Assembly: GCF_020829495.1 (NCBI RefSeq)
Contig: NZ_JAIVFQ010000005.1
Span: 118,231-182,230 of the forward strand
Direction: 5' to 3'
DNA length: 64,000 nucleotides
From: Nostoc favosum CHAB5714
GTDB lineage: Bacteria > Cyanobacteriota > Cyanobacteriia > Cyanobacteriales > Nostocaceae
Shown here: positions 35,558 through 45,283 of the stretch, piece by piece
Numbering within the stretch: the first letter of the stretch is position 1
Layout: each line of letters opens with the position of its first letter
Notes under the pieces: model-generated
Seen by the model: only the letters and a program-made list of their open reading frames with translations
What the model was told of the DNA's origin: nothing
Database searches by the model: none
Program-made: the position numbers and the translations under genes

Positions 35558-36223
35558 AACTTTTACCTACCTGAATCGATTTTTTACTAACTTAAGTTAT
35601 CAACCTACTGTTACACCATTTCACTTTAATAATGATACAAATACCCTGGTAAGGGCATGGCAATGCCCATTGGTGTCAACTTAACGTGAAACTCTTGTAA
35701 AGACGTGATATTGAGTTCACTGACTTACCATCACGATCCGCCTCACCCCACCCCAGTTTTGTCTAAAGCCAAAACTTCCCCTCCCCGCAAGCAAGGAGGG
35801 GATTGAGGGGTGGGGTAAAACGCTTGTGGATAAGCGTTTGAGCTTAAGTTGACACCTATGGGCATTGCGCCTTGCCCCTACGAGAAATCTATATGTATCA
35901 GGATTTTCGTGAATTGGTATTAGTGCTGTTTTAGGACACAATTAACTCGCAAAGAGTTGAAGCTTTTGGCAACATGATAACTAAATACAAAATATTTACT
36001 TAGATGTCTATACTTAAAGAGACATCTTTGCATAGTCTTCACATCATTGATTGATAAATGTATATAAAAATACTGAACTTTGTATAATCTTCACACTTTT
36101 ATATTGATGGCAGCGATGCCTGGGTTAGGCTACGCCTAAGGGATGATGAAGGTTAGATGATCGCCTCGCATGATTTTACAATACCTCTTTAAGACTAAAA
36201 ATATGAATGCGATCGCCTAGCGT
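35558..36223. repeat. Spacer with a dispersed repeat interrupted by a GC-rich block
   Basis: CACCATTTCACTTTAATAATG (35615-35636) and GTGAATTGGTATT (about 35908-35922) are the two ends of the dispersed repeat also seen at 20157. Between them lies a block with CACCCCACCCC and GGGGTGGGG arms (about 35732-35820). The remainder (35925-36223) is AT-rich without a recognised gene. Confidence 0.6.
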
Positions 36224-38455
36224 CTAAATTGGTGTTTCGTTAATCTGAAAATCGCTATAACTCAAATATCGTGTCAATATTGACTCTAATTGAACTACCC
36301 GAATTGGTTTGAGAAGATAGTCGTTAGCACCAGCTTGCAGAATAGAAAGCTTCTCCTCTGGAAGGTCACTAAAGCCCATCATCACCACCTGCAAATCTGG
36401 GAAATAAGGCTCTTGTTTGAGAACATTTAGCAAATCTCGGCTATTAGCATCACCTACTAACTGGACATCCAACAAAATTAAATTTGGTCTGAGGTTTCGC
36501 ACTTGTTCTAAAAAGTTATTTACGCTGTCTATCCACTTAACTTTATAGCCAATTATCTGAAGATAATCTTGCAATACTATGGCAGTATTTTCCTCTTTTT
36601 CCACAAGTAAAATGATTTTATTTTCGGGGGTAGCTGGGGAGGATGTTGCTGCTGTATCTTGCTCATCTCCTTCATCTTGTCCTGTTTGCACATCCACTAA
36701 ATTTGGTAGAAATAGAGTGAACTGACTACCTTCTCCCAAAGTCGATGTAACAGTCACATCTCCACCATGCAAACGCGCTAATTTGCGTGTTAAAGCTAAA
36801 CCCAAACCAGTGCCTTCATACTGCCGATTTAACCGACTGTCAAGTTGTTTAAACGGTTCAAATAGAAATTGAAACTGATTTGAGTCTATACCAATTCCAG
36901 TATCTGAAACTGTAAACGTTATTCCTTGCGATACTTTTTTGACTACCAGCGATACCTGACCGGCTGGGGTGAATTTAATCGCATTGGTGAGCAGGTTTAG
37001 TAGCATTTGCTTAATGCGCCACTCATCAGCAAAACAAAAAATATCCTCTTCTAGGTCAATTTTACAGGTGAGTTGCAATCCCTTTTCTAAGGCGCGATCG
37101 CGCACTGTCCATATAGCATAATTACATAAATCTGACACTGGCAAAGCTGAGAGTAACAGTTCCTCTTTGCCTGCTTCTACCTTAGATAAATCAAGGATAT
37201 CGTTAATTAGTGCCAGCAGATGTTCACCACTACTGTATATACAATTTACATATTCGTTCTGCTTTTCATTGAGAGAGCCAACTATTTCTTGTTGCAACAA
37301 CTGCGACAAACCCATAATCGCATTGAGAGGCGTCCGCAACTCATGGCTCATGGTTGCTAAAAATTCACTTTTTGCCCGACTGACAGCTTCTGCTGCTTCT
37401 TGAGAAGCACGAAGTTTCAACTCTGTTTCCTTCCGTTCAGTAATATCCTCAATCATCGCTAGAAAAAACTCAGGTTCACCATTGCTCGCTGGTATAACAG
37501 AAACAGAGATATGAGTCCAAACTAAGCTACCATTTTGATGCAGGCAGCGTCTTTCCATCTCAATCCGATGTCTTTCGACAAACTGTTCCTGATGTTTGGA
37601 AGGTTGGAAGCCTACCCTCGAAGTTCTTTTTAAGTTTGTGTGAATTCCTGACATCAGTTGTTTGTAAAGTTTTAAATCCCCCCTTTGTGTGGAAATGTAA
37701 TCTGTAAAGCGCTTGCCGTATAACTCTTCTCGGCTGTATCCTAAAATCTCGCACAGTGCCAGATTAGTATCGACTATCTGCGCTTTCATATCTATAAGTC
37801 CAATGCCGATAGAAGAACGCTCAAAAATCGCCCGAAATTGCGCCTCACTCTGTCGCAATGCTTCCTGTACGACGTTTCGCTCCTTCGCTTCTATAGCCAG
37901 CGTCACGAAATCTGCAATCGAGCCAGCAAAAATCTCTTCCTCCAAAGTCCATTGGCGTTCTTCGCCTATGTGTTCGTGACAGACTATGCCCACCAAACGA
38001 CCCTCTAGCCAAATCGGTGCATCCAGCAGGGATGTGATGCCCGAAACTGAAAGATAAGACTCGGATAATTCTTGGGTTCTTGTATCGTTGATGGCATCAT
38101 CTGCGGCAATGGTACGTTCTTCTTCTAAAGCCTGGAAATAAGCTGGATAATTTTTTTCTGAAAGCGAGTTACCAAAACTATGCTTCTTGGTATTTACATC
38201 ATATAAATCGATGCATTCAATTTTTGAACGTTCTTGATTAAATAACCATACACCAACTCGCTTCACTAAAAGCGTCCGAGCAGCAGCCTCTGTTATTTCT
38301 CTTAAAGCCGCATTGAGATCACCTTGCTGAAATGTCTTGCTTCTTGCCAGTTGCACCAGCGTCTGGCTTTGTTTTCGCCGACGATTTTCTTTGATTTGTA
38401 AAGCCTTTTGGGACTGGTTGCGCTCTGTAATATCTCTAGCTGACACCACCTGCAT
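36224..38455 (-). CDS. Hybrid sensor histidine kinase / response regulator, 5'-truncated
   Basis: A soluble signalling kinase of 743 residues: a GAF domain (about 45-190, with [10 protein letters not shown]), a PAS/PAC domain (about 205-345, ending [13 protein letters not shown]), HisKA with the phospho-His at 371 ([16 protein letters not shown]), HATPase with DTGIGI and [12 protein letters not shown], and a receiver domain with Asp663 (LILLDVQL) and KPI lysine. The receiver's usual acidic pair is replaced by VEKEE, so phosphorylation there may be altered. The start [14 protein letters not shown] is itself the end of an earlier PAC motif. Upstream DNA continues the motif but has an in-frame TGA (38465-38467), so the N-terminus is decayed. 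No membrane segment is present. Confidence 0.88.
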   Translation of the reverse strand: MQVVSARDITERNQSQKALQIKENRRRKQSQTLVQLARSKTFQQGDLNAALREITEAAARTLLVKRVGVWLFNQERSKIECIDLYDVNTKKHSFGNSLSEKNYPAYFQALEEERTIAADDAINDTRTQELSESYLSVSGITSLLDAPIWLEGRLVGIVCHEHIGEERQWTLEEEIFAGSIADFVTLAIEAKERNVVQEALRQSEAQFRAIFERSSIGIGLIDMKAQIVDTNLALCEILGYSREELYGKRFTDYISTQRGDLKLYKQLMSGIHTNLKRTSRVGFQPSKHQEQFVERHRIEMERRCLHQNGSLVWTHISVSVIPASNGEPEFFLAMIEDITERKETELKLRASQEAAEAVSRAKSEFLATMSHELRTPLNAIMGLSQLLQQEIVGSLNEKQNEYVNCIYSSGEHLLALINDILDLSKVEAGKEELLLSALPVSDLCNYAIWTVRDRALEKGLQLTCKIDLEEDIFCFADEWRIKQMLLNLLTNAIKFTPAGQVSLVVKKVSQGITFTVSDTGIGIDSNQFQFLFEPFKQLDSRLNRQYEGTGLGLALTRKLARLHGGDVTVTSTLGEGSQFTLFLPNLVDVQTGQDEGDEQDTAATSSPATPENKIILLVEKEENTAIVLQDYLQIIGYKVKWIDSVNNFLEQVRNLRPNLILLDVQLVGDANSRDLLNVLKQEPYFPDLQVVMMGFSDLPEEKLSILQAGANDYLLKPIRVVQLESILTRYLSYSDFQINETPI

Positions 38456-38519
38456 TAGTTGACCTCAAGAATAAATAATTTTGCCTTGCAGTTCTACAGG
38501 GAAATTAGAACCGTCTTTG
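38456..38519 (-). pseudogene. Decayed PAS-domain end upstream of the kinase gene
   Basis: On the minus strand the frame of the kinase continues upstream as YKDGSNFPVELQGKIIYS, then TGA, then [15 protein letters not shown]. This is a PAS/PAC domain read through by one stop codon. Further upstream (beyond about 38519) the frame hits another stop and homology is lost. The spacer 38520-38908 has AGTATCAGTAGTATAGTAT repeats but no gene. Confidence 0.75.
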
Positions 38520-38908
38520 TATAACTACAATTACTTGATATGGTTTTTCATAACCGGAATATATATTTTTTCTAATTAAAATTTATGATTTTGGATAAGA
38601 TGTTTCAAACTAGATTTTGCTCATCGTTTCTGTTACTTCATGCCAGTGATTTTCGCCAGGGGATAATTAGCATTTCAAAGAACTCTACTATCAAGTAGTA
38701 TCAGTAGTATAGTATTTTGAATTTGGGTCTATGGACTAGGAACTGGGGACTGAGGACTAGGAAAGACTCTTCTCAATACCCAACACTCAGTTTAATTTAT
38801 TGCTGAGTGTTGACTACCAAAACACGCTTAATTCTCCTAGAGAAAGATGCCTAATGACTCAAATTTTGCAAGAATTGAAGTGATGGCAGCTTTTGTGGAG
38901 GTGGAGCG

Positions 38909-39835
38909 ATGACGGATAGTAATGTGAGAATTGTTTCCCTGATTCCCGGTGGAACAGAGATTTTAGCGACACTAGGCTTGGTTGATGCTATTGTGGGGCG
39001 ATCGCACGAATGCGATTACCCTCCAGAAATCCTCAATCGCCCCATTTGTACCGAAGCACGCTTAAATTCCAATGCCTCCAGCGGTCAAATTCATGATGAA
39101 GTGACCAATTTATTGCAATCTGCTCTGAGTATTTACCAAATCAAAACAGATGTTTTAGAGAAATTGCAGCCTACCCACATTCTCACTCAAGACCAGTGTG
39201 ATGTTTGTGCTGTCAGCTTACACGATGTTGAAAAGGCAGTTGCTACACTCATTGACAGTAAACCGCAGATTATTTCTTTACAACCCAATCTTCTCCAGGA
39301 TATTTGGGTTGACATTCAGCGAGTCGGTAACACCTTTGGCGTAGATTCTGTAAAAGTCATAGAAAACTTAGAAGCTCGCGTCAAAATTTGTCAGCAAAAA
39401 ATCCAGGGACTTTCGTTAAATGAACAGCCTACAGTCGCCTGTATCGAGTGGACTGATCCTTTGATGGTAGCCGCCAATTGGATTCCAGAATTAGTTAACT
39501 TAGCAGGAGGACAGTCCTTATTTTGCACTACAGGTCAGCCTTCTCCTATCTTGCCGTGGGAAACACTATTAACAACCGATCCCGACGTAATTGTTTTTAT
39601 GCCTTGTGGTTTTGATTTAAATCGCACTCGCCAAGAAGCTAATTTATTAACTCAACATTCAGACTGGGAAAAACTGCACGCTACGAAAGCTGGCAGGGTA
39701 TACATCACTGATGGCAATTCTTACTTTAATCGTCCAGGGCCACGACTGGTAGATTCTCTAGAAATTTTGGCAGAAATTTTGCATCCAGAAATTTTTCAAT
39801 ACGGCTACAAAGGAACCGGTTGGGAACTTTTGTAA
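38909..39835 (+). CDS. BtuF-like cobalamin/metal-chelate-binding protein without signal peptide
   Basis: A periplasmic-binding-protein fold of the BtuF/FecB type, 308 residues. It starts MTDSNVRIVSLIPGGTEILATLG and shows GRSHECDYPPE, LQPTHILTQDQCDVCAVS and IEWTDPLMVAANWIPELVNLAGG, which match the cobalamin-binding protein group. There is no signal peptide or lipobox, so it is either cytoplasmic or exported by unknown means; the Cys pair in QCDVC is notable. No transporter genes adjoin it. ATG has a GTGGAGGTGGAG ribosome site. A 21-codon frame (38848-38913) overlaps the start and may be a leader, without further support. Confidence 0.82.
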   Translation: MTDSNVRIVSLIPGGTEILATLGLVDAIVGRSHECDYPPEILNRPICTEARLNSNASSGQIHDEVTNLLQSALSIYQIKTDVLEKLQPTHILTQDQCDVCAVSLHDVEKAVATLIDSKPQIISLQPNLLQDIWVDIQRVGNTFGVDSVKVIENLEARVKICQQKIQGLSLNEQPTVACIEWTDPLMVAANWIPELVNLAGGQSLFCTTGQPSPILPWETLLTTDPDVIVFMPCGFDLNRTRQEANLLTQHSDWEKLHATKAGRVYITDGNSYFNRPGPRLVDSLEILAEILHPEIFQYGYKGTGWELL

Positions 39836-39961
39836 AGAAGAATTTAGAATTCAAGAGCGGAGCCGGAGACGCTCCGCCTCCGGTCAGAATTCAGTATGAA
39901 TTCGAGTCCGATGGTTACTGAGCTTGTCGTTCGCGCAGCGTCTCGTAGAGAAGTACTGGGT

Positions 39962-40090
39962 AATATTATGTCCGCTTGATCGCTTATTAAACCCGGAGAA
40001 CCCCAAAGAGCCAAAGCTATGCTTTGTCTCCCCTCCCCGCATGCGGGGAGGGGTTGGGGGTGGGGTTCTTTTATTATGGGTAATTTTGCG
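39962..40090. mobile_element. Decayed copy of the family A MITE-like element
   Basis: Starts AATATTATGTCCGC and keeps TTGATCGCTTATTAAACCCG, the CCTCCCCGCATGCGGGGAGG hairpin and GGGGTGGGG. The right end has lost the inverted repeat (TTTTGCGTAGTTAC). The flanks contain GAATTCAG repeats (39848-39900, 40140-40175) and a CGCAGCGTCTCGTAGAGAAG motif also seen at 23900. Confidence 0.65.
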
Positions 40091-40179
40091 TAGTTACTTA
40101 TTAGTTTAAAACCTTGGCCGGTTCCAATCCCCCACGAAGAGTAATTCTGATTCCTGGATTCTGAATTCTGAATTCTTCT

Positions 40180-40482
40180 TTAAGATGTTTGCTCAGAATC
40201 TGCCGATGGTTCATTGTTAAATAACAGCAGGCGTGCAGCGAGGATGGCAAATCCCACAGCAGCGATCGCTTTTAACAAGCGTGTAGGTAATAATTCGGCT
40301 ACAGCACCCCCTGCTAATGCTCCCAACAAACTTGTCAACAGCAATGCGCCTGCTGCACCAAAAAATACTGCACGCGGAGAATTACAACGCCCTGAAAGTG
40401 CGATCGCTGCTAGCTGACTTTTGTCACCTAATTCTGATAAAAAAACTGTAATAAAGCTTAGTCCTAAAAGATGCCAATCCAT
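40180..40482 (-). CDS. UPF0016 / GDT1-family small transporter (half-size)
   Basis: A 100-residue membrane protein with three predicted transmembrane segments and one ELGDK motif (FLSELGDKSQLAAIALSGR, about 14-32). This motif defines the UPF0016/Gdt1 family of Mn2+/Ca2+ transporters. Full-length members have two such repeats; this is one half. The neighbouring gene at 40598-41035 encodes the other half, and the two probably form a heterodimer that exports manganese across a membrane. The gap holds only heptamer repeats. The C-terminal tail is short and polar. Confidence 0.9.
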   Translation of the reverse strand: MDWHLLGLSFITVFLSELGDKSQLAAIALSGRCNSPRAVFFGAAGALLLTSLLGALAGGAVAELLPTRLLKAIAAVGFAILAARLLLFNNEPSADSEQTS

Positions 40483-40597
40483 ATTATTAAGGGGGAGTGG
40501 GGAGTGGGGAGTGGGGAGTGTGGGAGGCAGGGGGAGAATAACAAATGACTAATGACTAATGACTAATGACTAATGACTAATGACTAATGACTAATGA
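40483..40597. repeat. Heptamer tandem repeat, about nine copies of TGACTAA
   Basis: GAGTGGG/GGAGTGG heptamers at 40490-40518, then about nine perfect copies of TGACTAA at 40546-40608, running into the stop of the adjacent gene. This is a short tandemly repeated repetitive (STRR) type array, as known from heterocystous cyanobacteria. Confidence 0.9.
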
Positions 40598-41035
40598 CTA
40601 ATGACTAATAAATACATCCCAAAATAGCATTAGAGAAATTACCAACAACATCACGCCTGCTGATTTTTCTACAGTTTTTGGGCTGAGTCGGGTGGCTATC
40701 CAACTACCTAAAAGCACGCCTAATAAGCTGGTGGTTATCAGCGCCGCCGCAGATCCGATAAATACCACCCACGGCGAATGAGATTCTGCACTCATTAACA
40801 GGGTGGATAGCTGAGTCTTATCTCCAATTTCTGCTAGAAAAATGGTTATAAAAGTTGTACCAAAAACTACTAGTGCTGATTGCTGCTTCTGAGGACTATC
40901 GGCAACTACAGGCTGAACTGGTTGGGCGATCGCAGGAGTTAAGTTAAAATCATTGCTGTCTTTCAGTTCTAGCTCGATCTCAGTCTGAGATATGCCAGAA
41001 ATATCCAAAGGAGCAGAATCAAGTTTCACAGGCAA
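40598..41035 (-). CDS. UPF0016 / GDT1-family small transporter (half-size, with extension)
   Basis: A 145-residue partner of the previous gene. A polar N-terminal extension (about 1-50, acidic, predicted cytoplasmic) precedes the membrane part: LAEIGDKTQLSTLLMSAES (motif near 68), WVVFIGSAAALITTSLLGVLLG and a last helix LLVISLMLFWDVF. The E-x-GDK(T/S) motif marks the cation path. The pair is arranged head to tail with 115 bases of heptamer repeats between. The stop codon lies within the last heptamers, so the final residues may have been shaped by the repeat. Confidence 0.9.
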   Translation of the reverse strand: MPVKLDSAPLDISGISQTEIELELKDSNDFNLTPAIAQPVQPVVADSPQKQQSALVVFGTTFITIFLAEIGDKTQLSTLLMSAESHSPWVVFIGSAAALITTSLLGVLLGSWIATRLSPKTVEKSAGVMLLVISLMLFWDVFISH

Positions 41036-41130
41036 TAGTTTGGTTGCGAGGTTGTTTTCATATTTCTATCATATTCTCAGATTGCTGTAATAAATTGCAA
41101 CTCCAGATACTAAAACGAGCAGTGGGAGTG

Positions 41131-41481
41131 TCACAGCCCGACAGCTTTATTGAAGCGTAGTATTTCCAGACTGCGATCGCCGTATACTCCTTCTATTTGC
41201 TGGCGACAGCAGTCAATAGCAAAATCATTGACTTCTTCTGGTTCAACCCCATACATATCTTGAAACACTTCTGATTCCACACGGCAGAAGCGAGGACGAT
41301 CTGAGTAGATACGGCATTCTCGCGTGGTATGGTCGAAGTTAACGCACCATCCCCCTTCGCCTACCATGCTGAGGTAGAGTTCTAGTTCTGGTGGAGAGAG
41401 ATACTCATCCAAATCTGGACGCTCTGCTGGATCAAGATTACAGCAGGCTCCACATTGTTTTACACATTGCCAAGTTGACAT
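41131..41481 (-). CDS. YkgJ-family cysteine-cluster protein
   Basis: A small 116-residue zinc- or iron-sulfur-type protein of the YkgJ (UPF0153) family. Cysteines are at CVKQCGACCNL (about 6-14), WCVNF, ECRIYSDRPRFCR and DCCRQQ, the family's spacing. The frame extends to 41586, but the extra 35 residues are encoded by AGTAGGG heptamers; ATG at 41481 (MSTWQCVKQCGACC) is the genuine start. Function in the family is not established. It is divergent from psb30. Confidence 0.88.
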   Translation of the reverse strand: MSTWQCVKQCGACCNLDPAERPDLDEYLSPPELELYLSMVGEGGWCVNFDHTTRECRIYSDRPRFCRVESEVFQDMYGVEPEEVNDFAIDCCRQQIEGVYGDRSLEILRFNKAVGL

Positions 41482-41730
41482 TTTAGATTGGGGAGTAGGG
41501 AGTAGGGAGTAGGGAGTAGGGAGTGGGGAGCAGAGAGCAGGGGAGGCAGGGGAACAAGAACTATTGATTATTGAGCCATGCCCCATGCCCTTATTTTACG
41601 TTTTTATGTCTTTTCTTATAATTTTGTTAAGTAAATTAAATCTAACAGGCCATAGCCAGATATGATCGATTGCGGGTTTTGTAATTAAGTTATTGAATTT
41701 TTTAAGGCAATTGAGAGGAGAAAAGGAAAA

Positions 41731-41865
41731 ATGTTTGACTCTTTGTTTAACGCTTTTACCAGTATCAATTGGGAAGTTATTTTCCAATTGCTGTCCGTGG
41801 CGCTAATCGTCATTGCTGGGCCAGTGGTAATCTTTTTGCTGGCATTTCGCAACGGCAACCTATAA
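41731..41865 (+). CDS. psb30: Photosystem II reaction-centre protein Psb30 (Ycf12)
   Basis: A 44-residue single-span membrane protein of photosystem II. It was found by translating the spacer on the plus strand. It begins [20 protein letters not shown] and continues with [20 protein letters not shown] and GNL at the end. The helix with AGPxVIFLL and the terminal RNGNL are typical of Psb30/Ycf12, which binds near cytochrome b559 in the thylakoid membrane. A good ribosome site (GAGAGGAG) lies 8-15 bases upstream of ATG. It is a monocistronic gene in the gap between a YkgJ gene (opposite strand) and recJ. Confidence 0.88.
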   Translation: MFDSLFNAFTSINWEVIFQLLSVALIVIAGPVVIFLLAFRNGNL

Positions 41866-42363
41866 GAGTTATGAGTGCTGATTGAGAGTTAGGAGTGAGG
41901 AGTTAGGAGTGAGGAATTAAATTTTATTCTCAACTCATAACTCATAACTCATAAATCAGCACTCACAGTATCACAGTCACAAGTGTTAAATAATTCGTAA
42001 TTCGTAATTCGTAATTCGTAATTACGTTTTGTGACGGGGATTTAGACCCCGACACAAAACGTTCTGCCTGTCTTGCTCTTTACTTAAACCCCCAAACTTG
42101 GTTAATAATTCAAAATTCAAAATCAAAGACATTTCAGACGGGGATTTAAACCCCGATGGTTCCTGAGCAGTTCGGTAAGCTCACTGTAAGACCTGTCTTA
42201 AACCTATGGGGAAGCAAGCTACACATAGCGTCCTGCTTTTTAAAGACTGAAACTGATGCTAGATGTAAATGTAGAGGTCTTAAACCCTTTAATTTACGAT
42301 AAGTTAATTAAGAACTCCAAACTCCTAACTCTTGTACAGACGCGATTAATCGCGTCTGTACTC
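41866..42363. repeat. Repeat-rich spacer with GGGGATTTAGACCCC hairpins and a 20-bp palindrome
   Basis: A long hairpin spans 42024-42062: ACGTTTTGTG/CACAAAACGT enclosing CGGGG/CCCCG with an ATTTAGA loop. A second GGGGATTTAAACCCC copy is at about 42140. Tandem TAATTCG and AGTTAGG heptamers occur around 41880-42020. The palindrome AGACGCGATTAATCGCGTCT is at 42338-42357. No gene is seen. Confidence 0.8.
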
Positions 42364-44487
42364 CTAACTCCTAACTGATAACGCCTGAAGGGCAGCTTGG
42401 ATAATGCTGTCATACTGTGGCTGAGAGATATCAACTTCTTTGGCGTTTTGACGATTAGTGCCCAGTAAACCGATTATATGTCCTGGCTGCATGGCTAAGA
42501 CTTTACCTTCAGAGTTTTTAATTCTTAATTCTGCTTCAATACCGTTTTTATAGAAACCACAAGTATACTGTCGCTGGTTGTATTCAAAAGTGGTGCTTGA
42601 CGGGGTAGGTGGCGAAGCAAAAAATTGTTGAAGCTGAATTGGCAGTCTGACTCCTATTAACTCTAGCTCGATGGTGGTGTTACCGTTAAAGTAATTTTCT
42701 CGTAGTTTGTAAGCGATATCCACTCGCGGCGGTAAGCGGAAATAGTCGCCCCAACGCCAAGCGATCGCTTTAATTATATATTCCTGATTATTAACAGTTT
42801 GGGCAATTGTCAGTTTAATGTGGCCCTTACCGACAATTTTTTGCTCAACCACTTTAACATTAGGTGTCCAGAAAACCGGATCGGGGTTGTCCATACCGCA
42901 GGGGTGCAGAGCATTAAGCTGTTGATAAAGCTGCTGATTGATGTGATTAAGGTTAACTTCGGCATCAATTTTGAGCAGAGGCTTGAGATGCTGGGGTTCA
43001 AGACACTGGTTAGCAAACTCAATCAAACGCGATCGCAACACCTGTAAATTCTCTGCTGGTAGAGAGAACCCCCCGGCTGCTTTGTGTCCGCCAAATTTCC
43101 CTAGTAAATCGTGACAATATTCCAAAGCTTCAAACACATGAAACTCTGGAATTGAGCGTGCAGAACCGCGTATATCTCCCTCATCCTCATAAGTACCGAT
43201 GAACACGGGAACGCCGTAGCGTTCTACCAAGCGGGAGGCGACAATCCCAATAACGCCATGATGCCAATTGGGTTGAACAACAATTAATACACGGTCTTGC
43301 TGTAGAGATGCAACAAATTCTGTCTCCACATAAGCGATCGCTTCTTGTTCAATTTGCTCACACATTAGCTGGCGAGAGGCGTTGATTTGTTCGCACTGCA
43401 TTGCTCTTTCCAGCGCCACCCCCATATCATCTGTAGTCAGCAATTCAATCACAGTTTGAGGATTACCAATCCGGCCAATAGCATTAATTCGCGGCCCCAG
43501 GCGAAAACCGATATCTTCAGGCTTCAGGGATTTGGGATTTGAGGAGTTAGGAATATTGAATTTTTTCTCCCCTGCTTCCCCTGCTCCCCCTGCTCCCCCT
43601 GCTCCCCCTGCTTTCTCATCCCCCCTCGCCTGCACGCCGCCTACTTGAATTAACGCCTGTACACCAGCTAAGTTGGATTTGGGTAAATGCTGTAAACCAC
43701 GTTTTACCCAACGGCGATTTACGCCAGTTAAGGGAGCTAAATCTGCGATCGTTCCCAGCGTAAACAGTGCTAGCATCGGTTGGATCAAGCCCTTAGTCTT
43801 TCCTAGCTGTTGTGCTAGAGACACTGCCAAAATGTAGGCAACACCAACACCAGCAACACCTCGATAAGGTGAAGATTCTGCTATTAGTTTAGGGTTGAGG
43901 ATAGCGTTAGCTGGTGGTAATTTTTGGGGTATATCGTGGTGATCGGTGATAATAACTGCAAGGCCAAGTTCTGTAGCTCTAGCAACTGGTTCAAATGCAG
44001 AGATGCCATTATCTACAGTGAGAATTAGCCCCACACCTTCGCCGTGAAATTCTTCAACGATGCGTTTATTAATACCGTAGCCTTCATGCATCCGGCTGGG
44101 AATAGCATAATCTACCTGTGCGCCTAAAGTGCGGAGACTACGTAAAAGTAGAGCAGTGCTGGTCATACCATCAGCATCGTAATCACCACAAATAGCAATT
44201 TTTGTTTGAGAAGCGATCGCATTTTGCAACAACTCCAAACTAATCGCCAAATCTGGGAAATCTTCTAACGGCGAAGGTAAAACTAAAGATTCTGGATTTA
44301 AAAATGCTTGTACCTGTTCTGGTGTTTCCATACCCCGATTAATCAACAACTGGCTGACAATGGGTGAAATGTTTGTCAAAGCTGCCAGATTTTGGGCAAA
44401 TTCTGGTTTTTGTGGATAAATTTGCCAGCGCTGATCGGGTAAGCGCCTGTGAGGCTTTGAGAGTTCAGATACAGGTCGGTCTAGCAC
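42364..44487 (-). CDS. recJ: Single-stranded-DNA exonuclease RecJ
   Basis: A 5'-3' ssDNA exonuclease for recombination and mismatch repair, 707 residues. The DHH domain motifs are present: ICGDYDADGMTSTALLL (about 97-113), VDNGIS, ITDHHDIPQKLPPA (DHH, about 182-195), and the DHHA1 region with HHGVIGIVASRLVERY, FGGHKAAGGFS. The C-terminal OB-like domain follows from about 470. Residues about 284-316 ([18 protein letters not shown]...) are encoded by GCTCCCCCT repeats and look like an in-frame repeat insertion between PKSNLAGVQALIQ and the DIGFRLGPRINAIGR motif. ATG at 44487 is the start; 44488-44640 hold two more 20-bp palindromes. Confidence 0.93.
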   Translation of the reverse strand: MLDRPVSELSKPHRRLPDQRWQIYPQKPEFAQNLAALTNISPIVSQLLINRGMETPEQVQAFLNPESLVLPSPLEDFPDLAISLELLQNAIASQTKIAICGDYDADGMTSTALLLRSLRTLGAQVDYAIPSRMHEGYGINKRIVEEFHGEGVGLILTVDNGISAFEPVARATELGLAVIITDHHDIPQKLPPANAILNPKLIAESSPYRGVAGVGVAYILAVSLAQQLGKTKGLIQPMLALFTLGTIADLAPLTGVNRRWVKRGLQHLPKSNLAGVQALIQVGGVQARGDEKAGGAGGAGGAGEAGEKKFNIPNSSNPKSLKPEDIGFRLGPRINAIGRIGNPQTVIELLTTDDMGVALERAMQCEQINASRQLMCEQIEQEAIAYVETEFVASLQQDRVLIVVQPNWHHGVIGIVASRLVERYGVPVFIGTYEDEGDIRGSARSIPEFHVFEALEYCHDLLGKFGGHKAAGGFSLPAENLQVLRSRLIEFANQCLEPQHLKPLLKIDAEVNLNHINQQLYQQLNALHPCGMDNPDPVFWTPNVKVVEQKIVGKGHIKLTIAQTVNNQEYIIKAIAWRWGDYFRLPPRVDIAYKLRENYFNGNTTIELELIGVRLPIQLQQFFASPPTPSSTTFEYNQRQYTCGFYKNGIEAELRIKNSEGKVLAMQPGHIIGLLGTNRQNAKEVDISQPQYDSIIQAALQALSVRS

Positions 44488-44523
44488 AATACATACAAGT
44501 TAGGAGTTAGGAGTTAGGAGTAG

Positions 44524-44571
44524 AGACGCGATTAATCGCGTCTGTGAGTAGAGACGCGATTAATCGCGTCT
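44524..44571. repeat. Two tandem copies of the 20-bp palindrome (28-bp period)
   Basis: AGACGCGATTAATCGCGTCT occurs at 44524-44543 and 44552-44571, separated by GTGAGTAG. AGTTAGG heptamers flank it on the recJ side. It lies directly upstream of recJ, in the promoter region. Confidence 0.9.
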
Positions 44572-44640
44572 GTACAGGAGTTATGAGTGTTGAATTGAAA
44601 GTTGTTTCTTAACTCATAACTAATAACATTAATTTGCGAT

Positions 44641-45066
44641 CTAAAACACGTTTATCCTGCCATCATCCATAATATATAACGAGCGATCGCCAGGAGAGCG
44701 CCAAGTCGGACGGAGTTCCAGCCGCAATGTGCCAAAGTTAGGTTTGGAGACAATTGCTTGTAGTGATAAACCCGTTTCGCTCCAAAATATCAAAGATGTA
44801 TTTGGCTCCGTACCCTCTATTTGTTCTAGATTTAATTTCTGCCCTGGACTCAAGGATATTGCATCAGTCCCGGAGGGTTTTTGAATTTTAATCAGGTTGG
44901 GTGTGCTATTTACAACTTCAACCCGGATACGTTGCCCTGGTGTAAACTGAATTGGTTGCGACCCACACTTAGAGGCACAAGTTCGAGCTAAAGTAGCAGT
45001 GGGATTATTGATTGATGCAACTAGAACGGTAGCTGCAACTAAAGCAAATGACAGAGGCTTAAACAT
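44641..45066 (-). CDS. Secreted hypothetical protein
   Basis: A 141-residue protein with a clear N-terminal signal peptide (hydrophobic core about 6-20, likely cleavage after ATLA near 27) and a first mature segment RTCASKCGSQ with two cysteines. The mature part is beta-rich (IRVEVVNSTPNLIKIQKP, LSPGQKLNLEQIEG, LRLELRPTWRSPGDRSLYI). It resembles small cyanobacterial exported proteins of unknown function. It is monocistronic; ATG at 45066 with weak ribosome site. Confidence 0.75.
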   Translation of the reverse strand: MFKPLSFALVAATVLVASINNPTATLARTCASKCGSQPIQFTPGQRIRVEVVNSTPNLIKIQKPSGTDAISLSPGQKLNLEQIEGTEPNTSLIFWSETGLSLQAIVSKPNFGTLRLELRPTWRSPGDRSLYIMDDGRINVF

Positions 45067-45283
45067 AATACACAGTATAAGTACTAAACTGAAATATTAC
45101 TTCAATTTCCTACTATTAAGCCTCAGCATATTTTCCAGAATTACTAAAGAAACGTGTGCCTCCGTTGGAGACTCAAGTTAAAGAAGGGGAAGGAGGGAAG
45201 GCAAACGGTTTGGATAAGACTTGATCCACCTTTACTACCCGTGGCAAGATTTGAGACAAATAATCTGTGTTTTGACATGAAAT

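Noticed and set aside
38600..38908. Cobalamin riboswitch upstream of the BtuF-like gene
   Set aside because: The conserved B12-box sequence was not seen, and the region is short and AT-rich.
38848..38913. 21-codon leader peptide before the BtuF-like gene
   Set aside because: Overlap with the start codon is suggestive, but no regulatory structure or conserved peptide could be shown.
41596..41787. Minus-strand frame of 63 codons opposite psb30
   Set aside because: Antisense shadow of psb30 and its leader; no family resemblance or ribosome site.
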